Positions 1 through 8,465 of a stretch of DNA of 46,037 nt are shown piece after piece; positions within the stretch are counted from its first letter, which is position 1; each line of letters begins with the position of its first letter. The stretch covers positions 1-46,037 of the forward strand of contig JAZKDE010000099.1 in assembly GCA_040387735.1 (NCBI GenBank). The letters run 5' to 3'. Source of the stretch: Arcicella sp040387735 (GTDB lineage Bacteria; Bacteroidota; Bacteroidia; Cytophagales; Spirosomataceae). The position numbers and the translations under genes were made by a program. The notes beneath the pieces are model-generated. The model was not told the DNA's origin. It ran no database searches and worked only from the letters and a program-made list of their open reading frames with translations.

Positions 1-1287
1 TCTATCATTGATTCGCCCGATGAACAAACCCTATCTACTTATTCGCAAGTAGTTTTCCAAAATACGCCTTACAGCAAGCAAAAAGAGGCTTTGGCAATGG
101 GCGAAGCAGGAAACCCCATTCCAATGAAAGTTGGGGATAAATCACCAATCAAATACGTCTTTTATATCATCAAAGAAAACAGAACTTACGACCAAGTTTT
201 GGGAGATATTAAAGAAGGGAATGGCGATCCACAACTTTGTATTTTCCCTGAAAGATTAACACCAAATCAACATAAATTGGTAAAAGATTTTGTCTTATTG
301 GATAATTTTTACGTAGATGCCGAAGTTTCAGCCGATGGACACAATTGGTCAACCGCTGCTTATGCTAATGACTACGTTGAAAAAAACTGGGTTACAAGTT
401 ACGGCGGACGTGGTGGCTCTTACGATTTTGAAGGTCAACGAGAAATAGCCTATCCTAAAAATGGTTTCATTTGGGATTTTTGTAAAAGAGCTAATATTCC
501 ATTCAGAACCTACGGAGAGTTTGCGGATGGTGGAGAGGCAAATTATGCAGGAGTAAAGGGTAATGTTTGCAAAAAATACAAAGGTTGGGACATGAATTTC
601 AAAGATTCTGACCGTGAAAAACAGTGGGAAGCCGATTTTGATTCACTTTTAGCAATCAATGCCGTTCCACGATTCAGCAGCCTTCGTATGGGAAATGACC
701 ATACTTCTGGTTCTCGAAAAGGTGCTTTTAGTGTTGAAGCAGCCATTGCTGACAATGATTTGGCAGTTGGAAAATTTATTGAACACCTTTCAAAATCTAA
801 AATATGGAAAGAATCAGCCGTATTTATTTTAGAAGATGATGCTCAAAATGGCTCAGACCACGTGGATGCTCACCGTTCAACAGCGTATGTGATTAGCCCT
901 TACACCAAAAGGAAATTTGTTGACCACACGATGTATTCAACTTCGGGAATGTTGAGAACGATGGAATTAATTTTGGGAATACCACCAATGAGTCAGTATG
1001 ATGCCGCTGCTACGCCATTATTTAAGTGTTTTTCAAAGAATATCGACTTAACACCATACATTGCATTGGCTGAAAATGCGGATATAAATGAAAGAAACAC
1101 TGCCCTCAACACAGGAAAAAGACGTGTAAATTTCGACTTTTCGCACGAAGATGCTGCTCCAGACTTGGCGTTTAATGAAGATATTTGGAAAGTAATGCGA
1201 GGCGAAAAAAGCAAAATGCCTGCTCCAAAAAGAAGTGCTTTTGTCAAAATCCCTGCAAAAGTAGAGAAAGAAGATGATGATGATTAA
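1..1287 (+). CDS. Alkaline phosphatase-like phosphoesterase, C-terminal part (5' end outside window)
   Basis: The frame is open from base 1, so this is the 3' part of a longer gene; the TTG at 91 is not a credible start. The protein resembles the phosphoesterase half of the Bacteroidota 'YncE family / alkaline phosphatase family' fusions. Visible motifs are KENRTYDQ near the start, SADGHNWSTAAY, and DDAQNGSDHVDAHRST, whose Asp and His residues are expected to bind metal in this superfamily. The missing part would then hold a beta-propeller, but that cannot be seen. The C-terminus is Lys-rich and ends in four Asp. A strong stem-loop follows at 1302-1337. The family assignment is good; the substrate (phospholipid or another phosphoester, probably outside the cytoplasm) is unknown. 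Confidence 0.8.
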   Translation, partial: SIIDSPDEQTLSTYSQVVFQNTPYSKQKEALAMGEAGNPIPMKVGDKSPIKYVFYIIKENRTYDQVLGDIKEGNGDPQLCIFPERLTPNQHKLVKDFVLLDNFYVDAEVSADGHNWSTAAYANDYVEKNWVTSYGGRGGSYDFEGQREIAYPKNGFIWDFCKRANIPFRTYGEFADGGEANYAGVKGNVCKKYKGWDMNFKDSDREKQWEADFDSLLAINAVPRFSSLRMGNDHTSGSRKGAFSVEAAIADNDLAVGKFIEHLSKSKIWKESAVFILEDDAQNGSDHVDAHRSTAYVISPYTKRKFVDHTMYSTSGMLRTMELILGIPPMSQYDAAATPLFKCFSKNIDLTPYIALAENADINERNTALNTGKRRVNFDFSHEDAAPDLAFNEDIWKVMRGEKSKMPAPKRSAFVKIPAKVEKEDDDD

Positions 1288-1301
1288 GTATAGTCCAAAT
1301 A

Positions 1302-1337
1302 TAAAAATCCCCATAAATCGCTTCATGGGGATTTTTA
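1302..1337. terminator. Bidirectional intrinsic terminator
   Basis: Perfect 13-bp inverted repeat (1302-1314 with 1325-1337) with a CCCC/GGGG core flanked by A5 and T5 runs, so it has a U-tract in either direction. It separates the phosphoesterase (+) from the convergent TonB-dependent receptor (-). Confidence 0.85.
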
Positions 1338-1352
1338 TTGAGATAAACTTCT

Positions 1353-3368
1353 TTAAAACTTATACATCAATGTCGTGATTAAACTTCTACCAACGCCATT
1401 AATACCAGAACCGTGCGTTCGATAATCAACATCAAATAAATTTTGGAATGAACCAATTAAACTAAAATTTTGATACTCATATCCCGAATAAATATTTACT
1501 ACATTCCATCCGTTTGTTCCACCCTTCGCAATTCTATTATCATCTTTATCGCCTTGTGCTAAACGGTCTTGCTTTCCCGCAAAAATATCTTCCAATTTAA
1601 CAAAGAAAGCTTTTCCAGCTTGATAGTGTAAGCCTATTCGTCCCGTTAATGGTGGAATTCTTCTTACAGGTTCATTTTTAGTTTCATTCTGACCATAAGT
1701 ATAAGTTAAATCCGTGTAAGTTCTCAAATTGTCACTAACAAACCATTCTGTACTCCACTCGAAGCCTTGAATGTAAGCCTTTTCAACATTCTCTTTTCTA
1801 TAAACTTGATAATCATTTATTTTTTGTCCTTCAACTTTTACTCTTGTAATCAAATTTCGTAGCTGATTATGATACAAAGAAAGCGTTGAAGAAAATGTTG
1901 AGGTTTTCAATTTATATCCAAACTCAAAATTATATGAGTTTTCGGGTTTCAGTGAAGCAGTCGGCAGTTCATAACGAAAATCCACGATACCTAATGTTCC
2001 CATATCATCAATATTAGGAGCTCTAAATCCTGTGTTAAACGTCACATACGTCAATGAATGATTAGCAAGATGATAACCTAAACCTAAATTTCCAACCCAC
2101 GCTTGTGGCTTCACATTCACTTTTCCCAAAGTTTGGTCATTTACATCAATTGAATACGCATTAAAACGAGTGCCAAAATCTAAATCCCATTGATTAATAT
2201 TTACGTGATGTAATGAGTAAAAAGCATAACTCTGAAAGCTTGAACCATCTGGGTATAAACCTCTACCATTGGTTGTCAAATTTGTTTTTTGGTCAATATC
2301 TCGTTTAGTGCTATTAATCTTATCGGCATAATATTCAATACCAGAACTTGCAGTCCAATTTGGTAAAATATCAGACTGAACATTTACAAATGACCCAAAA
2401 GTTTTCACTTGGTCATTCTCAGTTCTATAAACACTCGAACCATTCTTTTGAGAATTCCTCCCCTCTTCCGTGCCTTGATAAGACATATTTAAAGCAATAT
2501 TTTTCGCCAATTTATTACCAGTAGCAAAGTCAAGTTGGACATAAGAAAGACTTCTTTTCTGTGGAGACATTTCATTAATCATGAAATTTTCTAACCTTAC
2601 TTTATGATAAATAGGTACGCTTGTTTGCTCTAAACTTTGATGTACAGCGGTTAGGCCAATCCTGCTCGAAAGAATAAACTTAGCCTTAAAATCGTATGCA
2701 ATTTCATTATAGCCCGAAGGAGTTTGAATGCCAGTTGTATCTCCACCGATTAAATCTCCAAATTTCCTTACACTCAGTCCACCTTTAATGGCAAATTTTT
2801 GTGTGGCAAATGTCAATTCCGTTCGTAGTGTCTTTTCTAAATTTGACGTTCCATAACGGACTAAAGCATTACCACCAATAGTAGGTTTATTATTGGTAAA
2901 AATAGGGTTTGATGTACGAATTTGTAGCGTACCACCCAAAGCATCTGAACCATATTGCACCGAACCACCACCACGATAAATATCTAAACTTTGAATCAAA
3001 AAAGGATCAACAGTATTTAAATATTGATTAGGTCCATATCGAAAAGTACTGTTATTCAAACGTATTCCATCTATTAATAACAAAGTCTGATTGCCTGTCA
3101 AACCACGCATAAATACCGAGCCACCTCCATGATTTGTTTTTTGGACAAAAACTCCAACCGCACCAAATAAACTTTCTGGAGTACTTCTAAATTGATAGTT
3201 CTTTAGATTTTTCGCATTAATAACCGATACTGAACCCATCGTATTAAATACTTTTTGTTCATTTCGTTGAGCAATTACAGTTACTTCATCTAATGAAGTA
3301 CTATAAGTTTTAAGGGCTGAATCAGAAGGTGTCGTTAGATTCAGCATGAGGTAAGTAAAAAATTTCAT
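1353..3368 (-). CDS. TonB-dependent outer-membrane receptor
   Basis: 671 residues. Plug domain at about residues 25-150 (VTVIAQR, SVFMRGLTGNQTLLLIDGIR, then FRYGPNQYLNTVDP and GGGSVQYGSDALGGTLQIRT), then a long beta-barrel ending in the aromatic residue typical of outer-membrane proteins (LMYKF). The plug looks closest to receptors of the haem/haemoglobin/cobalamin class rather than the SusC class, because there is no N-terminal carboxypeptidase-like domain. It should import a metal chelate or similar ligand using TonB-ExbBD energy; the ligand is not evident. The start is the first ATG after an in-frame stop. The N-terminus is short and only weakly like a signal peptide (MKFFTYLMLNLTTPSDSA). 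It stands alone, with no neighbouring lipoprotein or ABC genes. Confidence 0.85.
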   Translation of the reverse strand: MKFFTYLMLNLTTPSDSALKTYSTSLDEVTVIAQRNEQKVFNTMGSVSVINAKNLKNYQFRSTPESLFGAVGVFVQKTNHGGGSVFMRGLTGNQTLLLIDGIRLNNSTFRYGPNQYLNTVDPFLIQSLDIYRGGGSVQYGSDALGGTLQIRTSNPIFTNNKPTIGGNALVRYGTSNLEKTLRTELTFATQKFAIKGGLSVRKFGDLIGGDTTGIQTPSGYNEIAYDFKAKFILSSRIGLTAVHQSLEQTSVPIYHKVRLENFMINEMSPQKRSLSYVQLDFATGNKLAKNIALNMSYQGTEEGRNSQKNGSSVYRTENDQVKTFGSFVNVQSDILPNWTASSGIEYYADKINSTKRDIDQKTNLTTNGRGLYPDGSSFQSYAFYSLHHVNINQWDLDFGTRFNAYSIDVNDQTLGKVNVKPQAWVGNLGLGYHLANHSLTYVTFNTGFRAPNIDDMGTLGIVDFRYELPTASLKPENSYNFEFGYKLKTSTFSSTLSLYHNQLRNLITRVKVEGQKINDYQVYRKENVEKAYIQGFEWSTEWFVSDNLRTYTDLTYTYGQNETKNEPVRRIPPLTGRIGLHYQAGKAFFVKLEDIFAGKQDRLAQGDKDDNRIAKGGTNGWNVVNIYSGYEYQNFSLIGSFQNLFDVDYRTHGSGINGVGRSLITTLMYKF

Positions 3369-3510
3369 TATATTTTGCCGTTAATGAGGTTAATTAAAAA
3401 TCATTTCTGAATTACAAATTTTCAATATTTTAACCATAACACCAATTACTAATCTTTACTAAATAATTAATTCTATAACATGACAATCTATAATGGTTAT
3501 TTTTAAGCAA

Positions 3511-3542
3511 AAAAGGGTTTCAACCGAAGTCAAAACCCTTTT
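3511..3542 (-). terminator. Intrinsic terminator of the ribosomal protein operon
   Basis: 10-bp inverted repeat (3511-3520 with 3533-3542) centred on GGG/CCC, 18 nt beyond the rplQ stop. In the minus direction it is followed by a run of six T. This is the expected end of the whole ribosomal locus. Confidence 0.8.
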
Positions 3543-3560
3543 AAAATATTTTTATCAGAA

Positions 3561-4103
3561 TTACTCTGCTGCTTTCTCTTCTTCAGAAGTTTCAGTAGCA
3601 GGAGTTTCGTCTTCAACAACTTCAGCAGAAGGAGCTTCAGTAGCAGGAGCCGATGCTTCAACAGCATCAGATTCTTTCTTAGCACCGCTTCTACGACCAC
3701 GACGAGTTTTAGTAGCTTTTTCAGTAGCTGCTGCTAACATCGTTTCGTTGAAATCAACTAATTCCATCATGCACATCTCAGCATTATCACCAAGACGATT
3801 TCCTAATTTAATAATTCTTGTGTAACCACCTGGGCGAGTTGCAACTTTCTCAGCAACAATACCAAAAAGTTCTTTGATAGCTTCTTTGCTTTGTAAATAA
3901 GAGAATACAACACGACGGTTGTTAGTATCATCAGTCTTAGCTTTTGTAATCAAAGGCTCAGCATACTTTCTCAATTCTTTCGCTTTCGCTACTGTTGTTT
4001 CAATTCTTTTGTGAAGAATCAAAGAAGTTGCCATGTTTGATAACATAGCGGCTCTGTGAGGAGCAGTTCTACCTAAATGGTTGTTTTTTTTACCGTGTCT
4101 CAT
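3561..4103 (-). CDS. rplQ: 50S ribosomal protein L17
   Basis: 180 residues. The N-terminus MRHGKKNNHLGRTAPHR and the TKAKELRKYAEPLITKAK segment are diagnostic of L17, a large-subunit protein near the peptide exit tunnel. Bacterial L17 is commonly about 120-130 residues. Here a tail from about residue 137 is added, made almost only of Glu, Ala, Thr, Pro and Ser with an acidic end. It is last in the operon, 173 nt after rpoA, with a stem-loop in that spacer and a terminator after the stop. Confidence 0.97.
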   Translation of the reverse strand: MRHGKKNNHLGRTAPHRAAMLSNMATSLILHKRIETTVAKAKELRKYAEPLITKAKTDDTNNRRVVFSYLQSKEAIKELFGIVAEKVATRPGGYTRIIKLGNRLGDNAEMCMMELVDFNETMLAAATEKATKTRRGRRSGAKKESDAVEASAPATEAPSAEVVEDETPATETSEEEKAAE

Positions 4104-4217
4104 TGTATTGGAGTAAGTTTAAAATGACTAATAATTCACCCAGCGGAAGATTATCTATCATTGCGGTTAAGTTAATTCACATCAACTCACCTATTACTGC
4201 TTTAGTTAAAAATAAAA

Positions 4218-4264
4218 ATTTGAGAATGCGAACAGATTGTAACATCTAAATCTCATTCTCAAAT
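4218..4264 (-). promoter_or_regulatory. Stem-loop in rpoA-rplQ spacer
   Basis: Perfect 11-bp inverted repeat (4218-4228 with 4254-4264), starting 13 nt past the rpoA stop in the minus direction, with a 25-nt loop. After it the minus strand reads TTTTTATTTTTAAC, which is T-rich but interrupted. It could be a leaky terminator, an RNA-processing site or a stabilising 3' stem. No function is proven. Confidence 0.5.
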
Positions 4265-4276
4265 CAAAAATTAAAA

Positions 4277-5266
4277 TCAATCTTCATCTAAACGGTAACG
4301 AACAACGTCCATACCAAAATGAAGTCCTTTATCTTCAATCAATTGTTCCAATTCAGTCAATGATTTCTTACCGAAATTACGGAATTTCATCATATCAGAA
4401 ATTTCTAATCTTGCTAAATCTCCTAATGTTTTCACATCAGCCGACTTCAAGCAGTTGTAAGCACGTACCGACAAATCTAAATCTGCCAATGGGGTTTTCA
4501 ACAACTTTCTCATGTGCAACATTTCTTCATCAACTACATTATCTTCTTCTGCCTTCATTGACTCAAAAGTCATTGTTTGGTCAGAGAACAACATAAAGTG
4601 TTGAATTAAAATATACGCAGCTCCTTTCAAGGCATCTTCTGGGTGGATTGAACCATCTGTTTCAATATCCACTACCAATTTTTCATAATCCGTTTTTTGC
4701 TCAACACGAGTGTTTTCAATGCTAAATTTTACGTTTTTGATAGGCGTATAAATAGCATCAATCGGAATATGTCCAAATGGAGGTTCAGAATTCCTTGTTT
4801 CGTCAGAAGGTACATAACCACGACCTTTCTCCACGATGATTTCCATTTCAAATTCCTTTGATTCATCAAGCGTACAGATAACTAAATCTGGATTCAAAAT
4901 GTCAAAATAATTTGTAAATTTAGAAATATCACCTGCTTTCAAAGTCGATTGACCTTTAACTCTAACGTTAATCTTGTTTTCGAGGATTTCCTGTGATTTC
5001 TTAAAACGAACTTTTTTCAAGTTCAAGATAATCTCAGTCATATCTTCAATCACGCCTTCAATGGCTGAAAATTCGTGCTGAACTCCGCCAACCTTTACGC
5101 TTGTAATAGCGTAGCCTTCTAACGAAGACAATAAGATTCTACGAAGTGCATTACCGATTGTAACGCCATAGCCTTTTTCGAGTGGCTTAAACTCAAATAA
5201 CCCGTGAAAGTCGTCGGCTTTTTCCATGACAACTTTATCGGGCATTTGGAATGCTAATATTGACAT
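4277..5266 (-). CDS. rpoA: DNA-directed RNA polymerase alpha subunit
   Basis: 329 residues, a normal length. The N-terminal assembly domain (about 1-230) shows PLEKGYGVTIGNALRRILLSS. The C-terminal domain (about 250-329) shows LDLSVRAYNCLKSADVKTLG and FGKKSLTELEQLIEDKGL, the helix-hairpin part that contacts UP-element DNA and activators. It forms the alpha dimer on which RNA polymerase assembles. It is separated from rpsD by an unusually long 310-nt spacer containing three stem-loops and a good promoter match, so it may be expressed partly on its own. Confidence 0.98.
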   Translation of the reverse strand: MSILAFQMPDKVVMEKADDFHGLFEFKPLEKGYGVTIGNALRRILLSSLEGYAITSVKVGGVQHEFSAIEGVIEDMTEIILNLKKVRFKKSQEILENKINVRVKGQSTLKAGDISKFTNYFDILNPDLVICTLDESKEFEMEIIVEKGRGYVPSDETRNSEPPFGHIPIDAIYTPIKNVKFSIENTRVEQKTDYEKLVVDIETDGSIHPEDALKGAAYILIQHFMLFSDQTMTFESMKAEEDNVVDEEMLHMRKLLKTPLADLDLSVRAYNCLKSADVKTLGDLARLEISDMMKFRNFGKKSLTELEQLIEDKGLHFGMDVVRYRLDED

Positions 5267-5358
5267 ATTTCGTAGCGTAATTTACCTTGGAATGTATTAA
5301 GAATAGAGTAACCGATTCGCAATTTACGAATAAACTCTGTGATTTTATTAAAAATTGA

Positions 5359-5387
5359 CAAATATATTTAATAAAATACTTGACAAA
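5359..5387 (-). promoter_or_regulatory. Candidate Bacteroidota-type promoter for rpoA-rplQ
   Basis: On the minus strand the -7 box TATATTTG (5366-5359) matches TAnnTTTG in full. A -33 TTTG (5387-5384) lies 17 nt upstream, at the short end of the usual spacing. Transcription would begin near 5352, giving a leader of about 85 nt before the rpoA ATG. The segment ATATTTGTCAA occurs twice here in direct orientation, overlapping both boxes. Confidence 0.55.
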
Positions 5388-5441
5388 TATAAAGTTATCG
5401 TTTATATTACAAGTTTACAAAAATATTAGTTCCAACTTAAA

Positions 5442-5565
5442 TAGTTTAAATGACTTGCAAAAAGCGTATTATTTAAACTACTAAAACATATTTGACAGCA
5501 TCAATTAATACTGCCAAATATGTTCACAAAGAATATATTGCTAATGAAATATTGAAATATTTCAT
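5442..5565 (-). promoter_or_regulatory. Three tandem stem-loops behind rpsD
   Basis: Read in the minus direction after the rpsD stop: stem A, 9 bp (5557-5565 with 5544-5552, loop of 4); stem B, 14 pairs (5511-5524 with 5485-5498), where the only irregular pair is G-U in the minus transcript, followed by TTTTAG; stem C, 10 bp (5471-5480 with 5442-5451). All are AT-rich. Stem B is the best terminator or attenuator candidate. Together with the promoter at 5359-5387 they suggest a transcription boundary inside the alpha-operon part. Confidence 0.5.
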
Positions 5566-5576
5566 CAAAAACTCGA

Positions 5577-6182
5577 TTACTTAGAGTAAAGTTCGACGAT
5601 TGCCTGTTCGTTGAAATTCTCAGGAATATCAGAACGTTCTGGGTAAGAAATAAATTTACCAGTCAAAGTTGGAGCATCCCACTCTAACCAGTTAAAGCGT
5701 TTTCCAGCTTTACCAGCTAATGAGTTTGTAACTACTTCTAAAGATTTTGATTTCTCACGAACGCTTACTAACTGACCAGGCTTCAATGAATATGATGGAA
5801 TATTTACAATATCACCATCAACTAAAATATGCTTGTGAATTACTAATTGACGTGCCGCACGACGTGTTGGAGCAATTCCTAAACGATATACAGTGTTATC
5901 TAAACGTGCTTCACAAAGTTTTAAAAGGTTTTCACCCTTAATACCTTCTCTTACTGCAGCTTTGTGGAATAAGTTCTCAAATTGTTTTTCAAGAATTCCG
6001 TAAGTATATTTCACTTTTTGCTTTTCTTTTAATTGCAAAGCATATTCTGAAACTTTTCCACGTTTTCCTTTCCCGTGTTGACCTGGACCATAGTTTTTGC
6101 GAGCTAACGCTTTACTTGGACCTAAGATTGGCTCGCCGAAACGACGAGCAATTTTTGATTTTGGACCTGTGTATCTTGCCAT
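5577..6182 (-). CDS. rpsD: 30S ribosomal protein S4
   Basis: 201 residues from the ATG at 6182 (MARYTGPKSK). An in-frame upstream ATG at 6257 would add 25 residues unlike S4 and is rejected. The S4 RNA-binding fold lies at about 92-150 (CEARLDNTVYRLGIAPTRRA). It is a primary 16S rRNA binder that nucleates 30S assembly and in many bacteria controls its own operon. The N-terminal Cys cluster found in zinc-binding S4 proteins is absent. Upstream, between rpsK and rpsD, there is a stem-loop (6248-6277). Confidence 0.97.
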   Translation of the reverse strand: MARYTGPKSKIARRFGEPILGPSKALARKNYGPGQHGKGKRGKVSEYALQLKEKQKVKYTYGILEKQFENLFHKAAVREGIKGENLLKLCEARLDNTVYRLGIAPTRRAARQLVIHKHILVDGDIVNIPSYSLKPGQLVSVREKSKSLEVVTNSLAGKAGKRFNWLEWDAPTLTGKFISYPERSDIPENFNEQAIVELYSK

Positions 6183-6247
6183 TATTTTGTAAAATTGAGT
6201 CAACAGCCCTCTTCTGACCGTTGAAGTAATTATGAAACATAAAGAAA

Positions 6248-6277
6248 CGAAGGGCAATAATTACTAATTACCCTTCG
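6248..6277 (-). promoter_or_regulatory. Stem-loop between rpsK and rpsD
   Basis: GC-rich core CGAAGGG (6248-6254) pairing with CCCTTCG (6271-6277), extended inward by a G-U pair and three A-U pairs in the minus transcript. It is followed in the minus direction by TTTCTTTATG. It sits about 65 nt before the rpsD start, so it could be an attenuator or a control site for S4. Being only sequence-complementary, its role is open. Confidence 0.45.
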
Positions 6278-6329
6278 CTATATTTTTGATTTTCAGAAAG
6301 AAATAGAATTACTAAATCTTGTTCTAAAA

Positions 6330-6725
6330 TTAAACTCTACGACGTTTTGGAGGACGACATCCATTGTGAGGAAGTGGCGTAATATCTTTAATAGATAATA
6401 CTTCAATACCAGCATTAGAAACAGTTCTAATAGCTGACTCACGACCAGCACCAGGGCCTTTCACAAAAACCTCTGCTTTTTTCATACCTGCCTCAACAGC
6501 CACAGCGGCACAGTTTGAAGCTGCCATTTGAGCGGCATAAGGAGTGTTTTTCTTAGAACCTTTGAAGCCCATTTTACCAGCAGATGCCCAAGAGATTACT
6601 TGTCCTTGAGTATTAGTGATAGAGATGATAATATTATTGAAAGAAGCTTTGATGTGTACTTGACCAATTTGTTCAATTACGACAACTCTTTTCTTTGCTT
6701 TGTCTTTTCTTTTAGCCTGTGCCAT
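6330..6725 (-). CDS. rpsK: 30S ribosomal protein S11
   Basis: 131 residues. GQVHIKASFNNIIISITN, GPGAGRESAIR and the C-terminus PLPHNGCRPPKRRRV are diagnostic. S11 lies on the 30S platform near the E-site codon. It is in the normal alpha-operon position between rpsM and rpsD. The start at 6725 fits the family N-terminus (MAQAKRKDKAKKR). Confidence 0.98.
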   Translation of the reverse strand: MAQAKRKDKAKKRVVVIEQIGQVHIKASFNNIIISITNTQGQVISWASAGKMGFKGSKKNTPYAAQMAASNCAAVAVEAGMKKAEVFVKGPGAGRESAIRTVSNAGIEVLSIKDITPLPHNGCRPPKRRRV

Positions 6726-6837
6726 TTTGTTGTTTGTTTTTTCCAGTTTTGAGTACGTACATTCTAAAGAATAACCTTCTCATCTTAGAACTTTAGCGAA
6801 TTGGAATAACTCAGTATCCTCAATCTCAGCTTAATTT

Positions 6838-7215
6838 TTACTTAGTTGCTTTTTTCTTATTGGCAATAGTCTTACGTTTACCTTTACGAGTACGAGAGTT
6901 ATTTTTCGTTCTCTGTCCACGTAATGGAAGACCTTTACGGTGACGTAAACCACGATAACAACCAATGTCCATCAAACGTTTGATGTTCAACTGGACTTCA
7001 GAACGAAGTTGACCTTCAGTTTTGAATTCGCCAGCGATAATCGCACGGATAGCACTCGCTTCATCATCGTTCCATTCGCCAGCTTTTTTGTCGAAAGAAA
7101 TTTCAGCTTGTGTTAAAATTTTCTGAGCAGTGCTACGACCTATACCGAAAATATATGTCAAAGCAATTTCGCCTCTTTTTTTATCGGGAATATCAACCCC
7201 TGCAATACGAGCCAT
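6838..7215 (-). CDS. rpsM: 30S ribosomal protein S13
   Basis: 125 residues. MARIAGVDIPDKKRGEIALT at the start and GLRHRKGLPLRGQRTKNNSR near the end identify S13, a 30S head protein that contacts the P-site tRNA and the 50S subunit. The basic C-terminus (TRKGKRKTIANKKKATK) is typical. It is 58 nt downstream of rpmJ. Confidence 0.98.
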   Translation of the reverse strand: MARIAGVDIPDKKRGEIALTYIFGIGRSTAQKILTQAEISFDKKAGEWNDDEASAIRAIIAGEFKTEGQLRSEVQLNIKRLMDIGCYRGLRHRKGLPLRGQRTKNNSRTRKGKRKTIANKKKATK

Positions 7216-7273
7216 ACTTTTTTTAGCTTTTAGATTTTAAATAAGGACGTTTCACAACTCCCTACTACATTAA

Positions 7274-7390
7274 TCATCCTTGTCTTTGTTTGAACTTTGG
7301 ATTTTTCTTGTTTATAACGTAAAGTTTTCCGTGACGACGAATTACTTTGCATTCAGCACTACGCTTCTTGATAGACGCTTTTACTTTCAT
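7274..7390 (-). CDS. rpmJ: 50S ribosomal protein L36 (zinc-free form)
   Basis: A 38-residue ORF reading MKVKASIKKRSAECKVIRRH and ending in NPKFKQRQG, the conserved L36 C-terminus. Of the four zinc ligands of the C-plus form only one Cys remains (AECK); the others are Ser, Asn and Phe, so this is the zinc-independent type. It stabilises 23S rRNA near the L7/L12 stalk base. It lies between infA and rpsM, its usual place. Confidence 0.97.
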   Translation of the reverse strand: MKVKASIKKRSAECKVIRRHGKLYVINKKNPKFKQRQG

Positions 7391-7406
7391 TTTAGTAATT
7401 TATTTT

Positions 7407-7625
7407 TTACTTGTAACGATACACTATTCTTGCTTTACTCAAATCATAAGGTGACATTTCTAATTTCACCTTATCGCCAGGTAAGATTTTGATGTAATTC
7501 ATCCGCATCTTTCCCGAAATATGGGCAATCACTTGATGGGTATTCTCCAACTCTACACGAAACATAGCGTTTGAGAGAGCCTCAATGATAATTCCATCTA
7601 CTTCTATTGATGATTGTTTTGCCAT
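7407..7625 (-). CDS. infA: Translation initiation factor IF-1
   Basis: 72 residues, exactly the usual length. It is a single S1-like OB fold (MAKQSSIEVDGIIIEALSNA; ISGKMRMNYIKILPGDKVKL; SPYDLSKARIVYRYK). It binds the 30S A site and assists IF-2 and IF-3. Only two bases separate its start from the map stop, so the two are probably translationally coupled. Confidence 0.98.
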   Translation of the reverse strand: MAKQSSIEVDGIIIEALSNAMFRVELENTHQVIAHISGKMRMNYIKILPGDKVKLEMSPYDLSKARIVYRYK

Positions 7626-7627
7626 AA

Positions 7628-8434
7628 TTAAATATTAACGATGTACTCTGATTTACTTATTGCTTCTTCGATATACTTGAAGGTTGTCAAAATATCTGCT
7701 TGACCTTTCTTTACGGCAACTGTGTGTTCAAAGTGAGCAGAAGGTTTTCTATCTTGCGTTCTGATAGTCCAACCATCGTGTTCTTGGTGAATACTTTTTT
7801 TACCCTGATTTACCATTGGTTCAATAGCAATTACCATGTTCTCTTTTAATTTTGCTCCATCCCCACGTCTTCCATAGTTTGCTACTTCAGGTTTCTCGTG
7901 TAATGATTTCCCTACACCATGACCCACTAATTCTCTAACAATAGTAAATCCTAACTTTTCACAGTATGACTGGACAGCAAATCCAATATCGCCTATTCTC
8001 TTACCAAATACTGCTTGTTCAATTGCCAAAGCCAAAGATTCTTTCGTTGTTCTTAACAATTTCAATGTTTCTTCTTTAACGTTTCCTATTGCATAAGTGT
8101 AAGCACTATCCGCATGAAATCCATTTTTAAATACTCCACAATCTATCGAAACTATATCACCGTCTTTCAACTGATAATTACTTGGAATTCCATGAACTAC
8201 TACATCATTTATTGAAATACAAAGTGAAGCTGGAAACTTGTTACCACTTACATTATAATTCAAGAATGAAGGATGCCCGTTATTATCTTTAATAAATTCG
8301 TAAGCGACCTTATCTAACTCTTTGGTAGTAATTCCAGGTTTAATTATTTGGGCAACCTCAGCGTGAGTTTGTCCTAAAATTACGCCATTGGCTCTTATTA
8401 CCTCTAACTCTGCATTTGTTTTTAAAAAAATCAT
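7628..8434 (-). CDS. map: Methionine aminopeptidase, type I
   Basis: 268 residues. It removes the initiator Met from nascent proteins in the cytosol. The five metal ligands of the pita-bread fold are visible: Asp98 (SIDCG), Asp109 (HADSA), His172 (VGHGVG), Glu205 (AIEPM) and Glu236 (HFEHTV); His81 (VVHG) fits the catalytic histidine. There is no N-terminal zinc-finger extension. The secY-map-infA order is the common one, and the gap from secY is 31 nt. Confidence 0.96.
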   Translation of the reverse strand: MIFLKTNAELEVIRANGVILGQTHAEVAQIIKPGITTKELDKVAYEFIKDNNGHPSFLNYNVSGNKFPASLCISINDVVVHGIPSNYQLKDGDIVSIDCGVFKNGFHADSAYTYAIGNVKEETLKLLRTTKESLALAIEQAVFGKRIGDIGFAVQSYCEKLGFTIVRELVGHGVGKSLHEKPEVANYGRRGDGAKLKENMVIAIEPMVNQGKKSIHQEHDGWTIRTQDRKPSAHFEHTVAVKKGQADILTTFKYIEEAISKSEYIVNI

Positions 8435-8465
8435 CTTATAAAGAGTCCTTTCAACTCCTCTTGAT

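Noticed and set aside
6183..6257. 25-residue N-terminal extension of S4
   Set aside because: The extension is unlike S4; MARYTGPKSK at 6182 is the family start.
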